6,717 nt of DNA from a bacterium (GTDB lineage: Bacteria; Planctomycetota; UBA11346). Of the stretch, positions 1 to 5,851 are shown one piece after another; the first letter of the stretch is position 1; every line of letters starts with the position of its first letter. The stretch lies in contig JAIFKN010000246.1 in the NCBI GenBank assembly GCA_020049615.1, positions 1 to 6,717 of the forward strand, read 5' to 3'. The translations under genes were made by a program, and so were the position numbers. The notes beneath the pieces are model-generated. The model was not told where the DNA came from, did no database searches, and was given only the letters and a program-made list of their open reading frames with translations.

Positions 1-15
1 CTTCATCACCATAGC

Positions 16-261
16 CTACCTCATCGCTGGCAAGCTGGACCTCGGTATTTCCCGTTGCGCATCAGTCACCCACTGATCTCGGCAAAGAGGCTCAATTTCA
101 GTTTCCAGTTTCAGCGCTTCTTCCACCGTTATCCAGGTTGCTCCATCATCTACGGATATTGCCTTCGTCGTTGGTTTGACCTTCCCCTCTTTTAGCAACT
201 GCTCTAACCGCTCGCGGGTGATCACCTTGTTGCCGGCCTGAGTCTTGATCGTGATGGGCAT
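16..261 (-). CDS. Small hypothetical protein with GYF_2/DUF4339-like pattern
   Basis: This gene encodes 81 residues from an ATG at 261 to a TAG at 16. I do not recognise it as a named gene. Residues about 5-50 read as a threonine/lysine stretch, then a helix (RERLEQLLKEGKVKP), then a strand ending in a DDGATWITVEEAL-type motif. This order (helix, G-x-(I/V)-x-x-x-T, then D/G-x-x-W near the end) resembles GYF_2/DUF4339 domains, small modules of unknown or peptide-binding role often found beside membrane or zinc-ribbon domains. Here the module stands alone and is followed by a charged tail containing one Cys. No signal peptide or membrane segment is visible. Only a weak purine stretch precedes the ATG. 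G+C is about 53%, well below the flhB-metG block, and the protein is lysine-rich, which suggests a different origin. The domain assignment is inference from pattern only. Confidence 0.55.
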   Translation of the reverse strand: MPITIKTQAGNKVITRERLEQLLKEGKVKPTTKAISVDDGATWITVEEALKLETEIEPLCRDQWVTDAQREIPRSSLPAMR

Positions 262-405
262 TGGGAATCTCGCTAATGTGGAAGTTTGCTCATCGCCACC
301 CGCATGGCTAGGGCCATTGGGACTGGTGGTTCATGGTTGATGTCCAATCAGGATATCGCTTGACTGGCCCCTGAGCAAGGGGGGACCGAGGCATATGCTG
401 AACCA
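262..405. promoter_or_regulatory. Divergent intergenic region between the small minus-strand gene and the XRE gene
   Basis: These 144 bp separate two divergently oriented genes, so any promoters for both should lie here, but I cannot point to convincing -35/-10 boxes. A short inverted repeat is present: CCCCT at 368-372 and AGGGG at 378-382, with loop GAGCA. Its right arm is part of the G-rich run (379-384) that is the best Shine-Dalgarno-like sequence ahead of the XRE gene. Folding of this hairpin in mRNA could hide that site. This is inference only. Confidence 0.35.
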
Positions 406-735
406 GTGCATCCTGCATTCGGCGTTCATCTCTACGGGTTGCTGAGGCAGCGCGGGATCACCCTTCGGGCGTTCGCCAAGTCGGTTGGCGCAGTTCAGCC
501 CAACATTACGCGGATAAAACAGGGGCGCCGGCCTTGTCCGACCGAGCATGCCGAGCGTTGGGCAGACGAGTTGGGGCTAGTCGGTGACGAGCGCGACCGC
601 TTCCTTGATCTGGCTGCGCTCACCCACGCGCCCGTACGGATTCAGAAACTGGTGGCGGAGGCAGAGGGAGCCCAAGGGGCCACCTTGCGGGAACTGGCGA
701 CCAAGCAGGCCGGCAAGGACGCCCCGAAGGGGTAG
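406..735 (+). CDS. XRE-family helix-turn-helix transcriptional regulator
   Basis: The gene encodes 109 residues, starting at GTG 406, the only usable start after the in-frame stop at 361, and ending at TAG 733. Residues about 6-58 form an XRE/Cro-type helix-turn-helix. A first helix (GVHLYGLLRQRG) is followed by TLRAFAKSVG and by a recognition helix around QPNITRIKQGRRP (31-43), then a fourth helix (TEHAERWADELGL). The following GDERDRFLDLAALTHAP segment is common in single-domain XRE regulators. The tail (80-109) is helical and charged. It should bind DNA as a dimer, and its targets are unknown. It may regulate itself or the divergent gene at 16-261. The GTG has no well-placed Shine-Dalgarno sequence: the nearest purine boxes end 14 and 21 bases upstream and are better placed for an ATG at 395 that opens a 16-codon overlapping frame. 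The family call is firm; the exact start is less so. Confidence 0.85.
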   Translation: MHPAFGVHLYGLLRQRGITLRAFAKSVGAVQPNITRIKQGRRPCPTEHAERWADELGLVGDERDRFLDLAALTHAPVRIQKLVAEAEGAQGATLRELATKQAGKDAPKG

Positions 736-963
736 GGCGCGCGCCTGGGAAGCCCTACTGCGGAACCCAGGACGGGAAGCCGGAACGAAGCCCTGCTACC
801 GAAAACAGGCAAGGCCAGTAGCCGGCAAAGGAAGCGCGAAGCGGAACAGGTACGTATGGGTCTCGGTGCGCGAACTATGGCGCGGGACGTTGCCAAAATA
901 GCAACGAGGCTACTTGGCCAATCCCTCTATCGAATACCCTTTCCGTGACGACCATTCCGATTC
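736..963. ncRNA. Gene-free convergent spacer with possible structured RNA (about 736-925, plus strand)
   Basis: I see no convincing protein gene between the convergent ends of the XRE gene and flhB. The plus strand is purine-rich with GAA/GCGAA-type linkers and pairs well with itself. CTACTG (755-760) pairs with CAGTAG (816-821), continued after a 2-base bulge by GCC (752-754) with GGC (824-826). Inside it are CCC (766-768)/GGG (774-776) and GCC-CTG (790-795) with CAG (806-808) and GGC (813-815). A second helix, GGCC-AGTAGCC (813-823) with GGCTACT-TGGCC (908-919), has 11 pairs and one bulge, excludes the first, and is followed inward by a perfect hairpin, CGTTGC (888-893)/GCAACG (901-906). 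GGCGCGCGCC (736-745) is a perfect palindrome directly after the XRE stop. No U-tract marks a classical terminator. The region could be an untranslated regulatory RNA, a ribozyme/intron remnant, or chance pairing in GC-rich DNA; no known RNA family is recognised. Confidence 0.3.
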
Positions 964-2031
964 CTATGCAGCGCCCTTCCTGAGCCGATACACCGCCGCC
1001 AGGATCTCGGCGACGGGTTTGAACCACTTGGCCTTGATCGGCTGCCCGACCTGCACCTCGCGGGCCAGGGCACGGGCCAGAGGGACGTTCTCGACCATGG
1101 GGATGTTGTGCTCGGTGGCGATGGCCTTGATCTTCTGCGCCACCTCGTCGTAGCCCTTGGCGAGGACGACCGGCGAGGCCATCTCCTTCTGGTCATATTT
1201 CAGCGCGACGGCCACGTGGGTCGGGTTCGTAATAATCACATCCGCTTTGGGGACTTCCTGCATCATGCGGCGCTGCGCCATCTGCCGCGCCATCTGGCGC
1301 ATCTTGCCTTTCACCTCCTGGTTGCCTTCCATCTGCTTGAACTCCTCCTTCAGCTCCTGCTTGGTCATCATGTTGTCGCGCGTGTGCTGCCAGCGCTGGT
1401 AGAGCAAGTCGGCCATGCCGATGATCAGCATGGCGCCGGCGAGCAGCATGCTCAGCCTCCACATCGCCATGGCATCGTCGGCGATGCGCGCCTCGAGCGC
1501 GGCCGTCACCAGGACCTCGCTCGGCAGCCGCCAGGAGATCAGCGACCAGGCCAGCACGATCAGGATGGCGAGCTTGACCACGTTGGTGACGAAGCGGATC
1601 AGGCCACGGATGCCGAAGAGCCGGCCCAGCCCGGTCATCGGATTGACCTTAGAGAGCTTGGGTTCCAGCGGTGTCAGCGTGGGATGGAAGCCGACCTGGG
1701 CGAAACCAACCAGGAGAGCCACCAGCAGCATGCAACCGAGGAAGATGACCGTGATCCAGATCAGCGGCATGTGCCCCTGGACCATCGTCCGGATCGTGTT
1801 GTCGACAGTGAGTTCGCTGAGCAGACCAGGCCCGAAGGACCAGCGCATGGCGCTGGTGCAGGAGGCCCACAGCCAGGGCGCCAGCATGAGCATCAGGGTG
1901 AAGCCGCAGAGCAGTTCGATCGCGGTGCTGGCCTCGTGCGAATAGGCGACCTGACCCTCGTCCCGCGACTGCTCGAGCCGCTTCGGCGTCGGCATCTCCG
2001 ACTTCTCTGCCCCGTTCTCGTTCTCGGCCAT
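964..2031 (-). CDS. flhB: Flagellar biosynthesis protein FlhB
   Basis: FlhB is the inner-membrane export-gate component of the flagellar type III apparatus; its cytoplasmic domain cleaves itself to switch export from rod/hook to filament substrates. The protein has 355 residues. The N-terminus (MAENENGAEKSEMPTPKRLEQ) is typical, with a TPKR motif before the first membrane segment. Four hydrophobic segments are visible at about 36-57, 88-112, 143-166 and 191-211. A charged linker (residues 216-260) leads to the autocleavage motif NPTH at 269-272 (bases 1216-1227), intact and at the same residue numbers as in Salmonella FlhB. The C-terminal domain ends with a conserved LARAL...VAEILAAVYRLRK motif. 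This flagellar-type ending and NPTHVAVALKYD favour FlhB over the virulence homologue SctU/YscU. I chose ATG 2031 because the conserved family start is there; an in-frame extension to 2136 has no family similarity. No flhA, fliR or fliQ neighbours are present, so the gene looks monocistronic here. Confidence 0.92.
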   Translation of the reverse strand: MAENENGAEKSEMPTPKRLEQSRDEGQVAYSHEASTAIELLCGFTLMLMLAPWLWASCTSAMRWSFGPGLLSELTVDNTIRTMVQGHMPLIWITVIFLGCMLLVALLVGFAQVGFHPTLTPLEPKLSKVNPMTGLGRLFGIRGLIRFVTNVVKLAILIVLAWSLISWRLPSEVLVTAALEARIADDAMAMWRLSMLLAGAMLIIGMADLLYQRWQHTRDNMMTKQELKEEFKQMEGNQEVKGKMRQMARQMAQRRMMQEVPKADVIITNPTHVAVALKYDQKEMASPVVLAKGYDEVAQKIKAIATEHNIPMVENVPLARALAREVQVGQPIKAKWFKPVAEILAAVYRLRKGAA

Positions 2032-2177
2032 GGCGCACCACGACGGTGGCGTCGCGGATTGCGACGGCACAGCACCGCCAGAGGACCAGGAGGCGAACGG
2101 CGTGCCAGGTTGCCCGGCCCCCTGCGTGGGGTACAAGGCGGCCCCGCTGCCCGCACATGGGTCGCTTTGGACACCGC
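2032..2177. promoter_or_regulatory. Divergent flhB/metG promoter region
   Basis: These 146 bp lie between the start codons of flhB (minus) and metG (plus), so promoters for both are expected here. For metG, TTGCCC (2110-2115) and TACAAG (2132-2137) are separated by 16 bp and match the sigma-70 consensus at 4 of 6 positions each. This would give a leader of about 30-35 bases. I found no clear flagellar (sigma-28 or sigma-54) promoter for flhB. The assignment is weak because the region is GC-rich and such half-matches are common. Confidence 0.35.
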
Positions 2178-4199
2178 ATGCCCCGCCGCATCCTCGTCAC
2201 CTCCGCCCTGCCGTACGTCAACGGCCACATCCACATCGGCCACCTGGTCGAGTACCTGCAGACCGACGTCTTCGTCCGCTTCCTGCGCCTGCAGGGCCAC
2301 GAGGTCGCCTACCTCTGCGCCGACGATGTGCACGGCACGGCGACGATGATCGCGGCGAGGAACCGCGGCGTGCCCGAGAGCACCATCATCAGCGAGATGG
2401 CCGCCGCCCATCAGCAGGATTTCGCCGACTTCGGCATCCGCTTCGACCACTACGGCTCCACCGACAGCCCGAGCAACCGGGATTGCGTGTATGCCATCTG
2501 GGCCGCGCTGCGCGCCGGGGGCCATGTCGTCAGCCGCGAGGTCACCCAGCTGTACGATCCCAAGGCCGGGACCTTCCTCGCCGACCGCTTCGTCAAGGGC
2601 ACCTGCCCGAAGTGCGGCGCACCCGACCAGTACGGCGACTCGTGCGACAAGTGCAGCTCGACGTTCTCGCCGACCGAACTGAAGGATGCGGTCAGCACGC
2701 TGTCCGGGGCCAAGCCCGAACTGCGTTCGGCAACGCATTATTTCGTTCAGCTCGAGCACTTCCGCAGCTTCCTCGAGAGCTGGGTCGGCGAGGCAGGCCA
2801 TCTGCACCCCGACATGGCCAAGTGGGTGAAGAACACCTTCCTGCGCGAGGGCGAACCGCTGCGCGACTGGGACGTGTCGCGTCCGGCCCCCTACTTCGGC
2901 TTCGAGATCCCCGATGCTCCGGGGCATTTCTTCTACGTCTGGCTCGACGCGCCGGTCGGCTATGTCGCCTCGACCCGCGACTGGTGCGCCGCGACCGGGC
3001 AGGACTGGACCTCGTGGTGGCAGGGCGGGAAGGCCGAGATCCACCACGTCATCGGCAAGGACATCGCCTACTTCCATACCCTGTTCTGGCCGGCGAACCT
3101 GAAGGCGGTGGGCTGGAACCTGCCGACCAAGGTGCACATCCACGGCTTCCTCACCGTGAACGGCGAGAAGATGTCGAAGTCGAAGGGCACCTTCGTCCGC
3201 GCCCGCACCTACCTCGACCACCTGGAAGCCCCGTGGCTGCGCTACTACTACGCTGCCAAACTGAACGGGACGGCCGAAGACCTCGACCTGAACCTGACCG
3301 AGTTCAAGGAGAAGGTCGACTCCGACCTGGTCGGCAAGGTGGTCAATCTCGCCAGCCGCACGGCGCGCTTCGTCCCGCGGCTGGCCGAGGCCTATCCCGA
3401 TGACGGGGGCCTGTTCGCCCGCGCCGCCGATGACGCCGACGCCATCGCCGAGGCCTACGAGCGGCTCGACACCGCCGCCGCGATGCGCCTGGTGATGGCC
3501 GCCGCCGACCGCGCCAACGCCTACGTCGACCGCACCGCACCCTGGGTGCTGAAGAAGGATCCGGCCAAGGCCGACGAACTTGCCCGCGTCTGCACCGTGA
3601 CGCTGAACCTGTTCCGCCAGCTCTGCGTCTACCTGGCGCCGGTGCTGCCGCAGGTCGCCGAAGAGGCCGGACGGCTGCTGAACGCGCCGATCACGGCCTG
3701 GCGCGATGCGCAGCGACCGCTGACCGGCAATGCCATCGCCCCCTACCAGAACCTGATGGGCCGCGTCGATCCGGAGAAGCTCAAGGCGATGATCGCCGCC
3801 AGCACGGTGGCCGAACCCGCTCCGGCGCCGGTTCCGGCCGCCTCCGCCGCCCCGGCCGAGGCCCTCGCCGCCACCATCGCCTTCGACGATTTCGCCAAGG
3901 TCGACCTGCGCGTCGCCCAGGTGCTGACCGCCGAGGACGTGCCCAAGGCGAAGAAGATCGTCAAGCTGCGCGTCTCGCTCGGCAGCCTCGGCGAACGCAC
4001 CATCTTCGCCGGGATCAAGGCGGCGTTCCCCGACGTCGCCGTGCTGGTCGGGCGGAAGATCGTCGTGGTCGCTAACCTCGCCCCGCGCCAGATGAGCTTC
4101 GGCGTCAGCGAAGGCATGGTCATCGCCGCCGGCGAGGCGCCCAACGCGTTCCTGCTGACGCCGGATGCCGGCGCCGAACCGGGGATGCGGCTGCATTGA
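2178..4199 (+). CDS. metG: Methionine--tRNA ligase (methionyl-tRNA synthetase)
   Basis: This cytoplasmic class I aminoacyl-tRNA synthetase joins methionine to initiator and elongator tRNA-Met using ATP. It has 673 residues, the usual length for the long bacterial form. The Rossmann catalytic domain opens with PRRILVTSALPYVNG and carries HIGH at 19-22. The connective insertion contains one zinc knuckle (C143, C146, C156, C159). KMSKS is at 331-335. The helical anticodon-binding domain spans about 380-540, with an Ala/Pro-rich linker at about 543-565. A C-terminal EMAP/Trbp111-type tRNA-binding OB-fold covers about 570-673 (DLRVAQVL, FAGIK, NLAPRQMSFGVSEGM, ending PGMRLH). All signature residues seem intact. 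ATG 2178 is chosen because the family begins right there; ATG 2157 (7 extra residues) is possible, and a longer frame back to 2046 is not conserved in style. TTTGGA at 2166-2171 is a weak ribosome-binding site. The stop overlaps the next gene's start. Confidence 0.98.
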   Translation: MPRRILVTSALPYVNGHIHIGHLVEYLQTDVFVRFLRLQGHEVAYLCADDVHGTATMIAARNRGVPESTIISEMAAAHQQDFADFGIRFDHYGSTDSPSNRDCVYAIWAALRAGGHVVSREVTQLYDPKAGTFLADRFVKGTCPKCGAPDQYGDSCDKCSSTFSPTELKDAVSTLSGAKPELRSATHYFVQLEHFRSFLESWVGEAGHLHPDMAKWVKNTFLREGEPLRDWDVSRPAPYFGFEIPDAPGHFFYVWLDAPVGYVASTRDWCAATGQDWTSWWQGGKAEIHHVIGKDIAYFHTLFWPANLKAVGWNLPTKVHIHGFLTVNGEKMSKSKGTFVRARTYLDHLEAPWLRYYYAAKLNGTAEDLDLNLTEFKEKVDSDLVGKVVNLASRTARFVPRLAEAYPDDGGLFARAADDADAIAEAYERLDTAAAMRLVMAAADRANAYVDRTAPWVLKKDPAKADELARVCTVTLNLFRQLCVYLAPVLPQVAEEAGRLLNAPITAWRDAQRPLTGNAIAPYQNLMGRVDPEKLKAMIAASTVAEPAPAPVPAASAAPAEALAATIAFDDFAKVDLRVAQVLTAEDVPKAKKIVKLRVSLGSLGERTIFAGIKAAFPDVAVLVGRKIVVVANLAPRQMSFGVSEGMVIAAGEAPNAFLLTPDAGAEPGMRLH

Positions 4200-5599
4200 C
4201 GCCGCCCATCCTCGTCCTCGGAGCGCCACGTACCGGCACCAGTTGCGTCGCCGGCATGCTGGCGGCCGGCGGGGCGCGTGTGCCGGGACCGATGGTGAGG
4301 AACTGGGACAACGCCAAGGGCCACTTCGAGGCCACCGCCGCGGTGCGCCTGTCCGATCGCGTGCTGTCGCTGTCGGGCGGTTCGTGGATGCAGGCCCCAG
4401 TCGCGCTGCGCTGGGACGCCGAGGCCGAGGCCGAGCGCGACCGCCTGCTGGCTCCGATCGACGGCCGTCCAGCGCTGCTGAAGGACCCGCGCATGCTGCT
4501 GTGCTGGCCGTTCTGGAACGGCAGCGGCACGTCGCTTGCGCTGATTGGCTGCGTGCGGCATCCCCTGGCAGCGGCGCGCAGCATGTCGGCGTGGCGACGG
4601 CTGGAGCTGACCGACGGACTGCGCCTGTGGCTGGCGCATTGCCGCGTCCTGCTGGAACTGGCGCGCAGCCGCGCCGTGCCCCTGGTCGATGTCGACGCCG
4701 CGCCGGAGGCGTTCCTGGCGCGCATGCGCACCGTCGCCGCCGGCCTGCCCGGCACGCTCGACACCGAGGCGATGGCAGCGCACTACGATCCCCGCGAACT
4801 GCACCACGACGGAGCGCACGCCCAGGTCGAGGACGACCTGCTCGCCCAGGCACTGGAGGTGCACAGCGAACTGCTGACCCTGCTGCCGCCAGCCGATCGG
4901 CGCAGCGGAATGCCCTTCCCCTGGCCCCAGGTCGAGCGCATCCGCACGCTGCTTGCCGCCCGCGATCTCGCCAGCGCGGTCGCTGCCGCCCGCTCCCTCG
5001 TGGGCTCGTGCCAGGATCCGGTCGCCGTGCTGCTGCCGCTGTCGAGCGACCTGCTGCGGGCCGGCGCCGGTCGCGACCTGCTCGCCCTGGTCGATGCCGT
5101 CGCGCCGCCGCCGGCCATCGCCGGGCTGATGCGTGGCAAGGCCCTGCTGGCACTCGGCGAGGCCAGGGCCGCCGTCGACGCTCTGACGCCCGCCGCCAGC
5201 GGCCCCGCACCCTATTGGGAGGCGCGCAGCCTGCTCGCCCAGGCCCTCTACGCAGCGCGCCGACGCACCGAGGCCCGGACCCTGATGGTGGCCATCGCCC
5301 CCGAGGCGGTGCACCCACCAGCCTGCCTGTCGACCGCCGCCGAATGGGCCTGGCGCGACCGCGACCATGCCGAGGCCCGCCGGCTGTTCAGCGAGGCGAT
5401 CGCCGCCAGCCCGCCGCATCGGCGCGGGCGCCTGCGCTGCCGGCTGGCCGAACTGCTGCGAGAGCAGGGCTGCCATGGTGCCGCCAGCACCGAACTGGCG
5501 ACGGCCTGCCAGGAGGATCCTGGCTACGGCCGGGCCCGCGAGCTGCTGCTTGAAGCCGGCAGAAAGCCTCCGATCCTGCCGCCCCTCACGCCCGAGTAG
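4196..5599 (+). CDS. Sulfotransferase-family protein with C-terminal TPR-like repeats
   Basis: The protein has 467 residues. Residues 1-230 match the P-loop sulfotransferase fold, which transfers sulfuryl groups from PAPS. The 5'-phosphosulfate loop is GAPRTGTS (9-16), preceded by the strand PILVL. The KGHFEA segment (41-46) with the downstream GGSW (61-64), and LLKDPRM (94-100), are typical of this subfamily. The 3'-phosphate motif is CVRHPLAAARSM (119-130). A helical LRLWLAHCRVLLEL segment follows. Residues about 245-455 are Ala/Leu/Arg-rich paired helices of about 34 residues resembling TPR repeats (for example MRGKALLALGEARAAVDAL). No signal peptide or membrane helix is visible, so it is probably cytoplasmic. 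The acceptor is unknown: glycan, lipid or protein. The start is TTG 4196, because the P-loop begins 9 codons later and the next ATG lies beyond it. TTG overlaps the metG stop (TTGA), implying translational coupling. The stop TAG lies inside a tRNA-like sequence. Confidence 0.85.
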   Translation: MTPPILVLGAPRTGTSCVAGMLAAGGARVPGPMVRNWDNAKGHFEATAAVRLSDRVLSLSGGSWMQAPVALRWDAEAEAERDRLLAPIDGRPALLKDPRMLLCWPFWNGSGTSLALIGCVRHPLAAARSMSAWRRLELTDGLRLWLAHCRVLLELARSRAVPLVDVDAAPEAFLARMRTVAAGLPGTLDTEAMAAHYDPRELHHDGAHAQVEDDLLAQALEVHSELLTLLPPADRRSGMPFPWPQVERIRTLLAARDLASAVAAARSLVGSCQDPVAVLLPLSSDLLRAGAGRDLLALVDAVAPPPAIAGLMRGKALLALGEARAAVDALTPAASGPAPYWEARSLLAQALYAARRRTEARTLMVAIAPEAVHPPACLSTAAEWAWRDRDHAEARRLFSEAIAASPPHRRGRLRCRLAELLREQGCHGAASTELATACQEDPGYGRARELLLEAGRKPPILPPLTPE

Positions 5600-5631
5600 C
5601 TCAGCGGTAGAGCAGCGCATTCGTAATGCAC
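5590..5631 (+). tRNA. Broken tRNA-Thr(CGU)-like gene, 5' half only
   Basis: The sequence starts with an acceptor 5' strand GCCCGAG (5590-5596), T8-A9, a perfect D-arm GCTCAGCGGTAGAGC (5599-5613), A26, and an anticodon arm with loop TTCGTAA (5620-5626). The anticodon CGT reads ACG (Thr). The anticodon stem has one C-A mismatch (5616/5630). After 5631 a normal variable loop, T-arm and acceptor 3' strand should follow within about 32 bases, but they do not. A degenerate T-arm-like string, ATCGATTCCGGT, lies at 5659-5670 without a pairing 5' arm. CCCAGGC (5672-5678) pairs with the acceptor at 5 of 7 positions, and CCTGGGC (5689-5695) at 6 of 7 counting one G-T wobble. The tRNA origin of the 5' half is clear; a functional tRNA is doubtful. 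The 5' end overlaps the last 10 bases of the sulfotransferase gene. A pseudogene or an element-insertion junction is the likeliest reading. Confidence 0.6.
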
Positions 5632-5698
5632 GGCAATACAGAAGCAATAATGGCTTACATCGATTCCGGTTCCCAGGCACGGCGATAACCTGGGCACT
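5632..5698. other. Short spacer with hairpin CCCAGG/CCTGGG
   Basis: This A/T-richer spacer lies between the tRNA-like half and the 50-codon minus-strand gene. CCCAGG (5672-5677) and CCTGGG (5689-5694) form a perfect 6-bp inverted repeat around an 11-base loop. It begins just after the end of the plus-strand tRNA-like sequence and about 4 bases beyond the minus-strand stop. It could stop transcription from either side, but no T-run follows on either strand, so it is not a classical intrinsic terminator. Confidence 0.3.
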
Positions 5699-5851
5699 TC
5701 AGCCGCGTTTCCGGCGCTCCAACTCGTCATGCAGAGCGGCCCGAAGGCGCGCCGCCACAGCTTCCAGCGCACCCAGACGGGCCTCCCAACTAGCGGCCAG
5801 CTGCATGGCAGCAGCCGACGGCCGGGAGACCGTGCGAGCCCGGCCCCTCAC
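5699..5851 (-). CDS. Small hypothetical protein (50 codons) overlapping the zinc-ribbon gene
   Basis: This short frame has a GTG start (5851-5849) that overlaps the TGA stop of the upstream gene (5850-5848) in a GTGA arrangement, a common sign of translational coupling. It encodes 50 residues ending in TGA at 5699-5701. An internal ATG at 5806 would give 35 residues (MQLAASWEARLGALEAVAARL and onward). From that methionine the sequence is one amphipathic Ala/Leu/Arg/Glu helix (LGALEAVAARLRAALHDELERRKRG) with heptad-like leucines, suggesting a coiled coil or a helix that packs on a partner. The first 15 residues are Arg/Ser/Ala-rich and may be untranslated. No family is recognised. Support is the overlap and the coherent helical pattern. 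Length alone proves nothing in such GC-rich DNA, so it may not be real. Confidence 0.4.
   Translation of the reverse strand: MRGRARTVSRPSAAAMQLAASWEARLGALEAVAARLRAALHDELERRKRG

Noticed and set aside
888..906. CGTTGC/GCAACG hairpin as an intrinsic terminator for flhB or the XRE gene
   Set aside because: No T-run follows the stem on either strand and it lies more than 50 bases past the flhB stop, so it is kept only as part of the possible RNA structure.
856..948. 30-codon plus-strand frame in the 736-963 spacer
   Set aside because: It is short and lacks a convincing ribosome-binding site; the same bases are better explained by the inverted repeats.
2032..2136. N-terminal 35-residue extension of FlhB
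   Set aside because: The extension (Ser/Pro/Gly-rich) does not resemble FlhB, while MAENENGAEKSEMPTPKR at 2031 is a typical family start.
2046..2177. N-terminal 44-residue extension of MetG
   Set aside because: It is Arg-rich without family similarity, and the conserved MetRS start follows ATG 2178 directly.
1893..5318. Very long open minus-strand frame (over 1100 codons) opposite metG and the sulfotransferase gene
   Set aside because: It runs antisense to metG and the sulfotransferase and overlaps the start of flhB, all of which have clear family motifs. Its product is Arg/Pro/Gly/Ala-rich without motifs. It is a by-product of high-G+C codon use.
3743..5680. Second long minus-strand frame (645 codons) and several plus-strand frames of 400-460 codons at 1108-2349, 2030-3403 and 4165-5553
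   Set aside because: All lie opposite or out of frame with flhB, metG or the sulfotransferase gene and show low-complexity composition with no family signature.
5632..5698. Integron attC site after the 50-codon gene
   Set aside because: The hairpin lacks the GTTRRRY/RYYYAAC core boxes, and no integron integrase is present.
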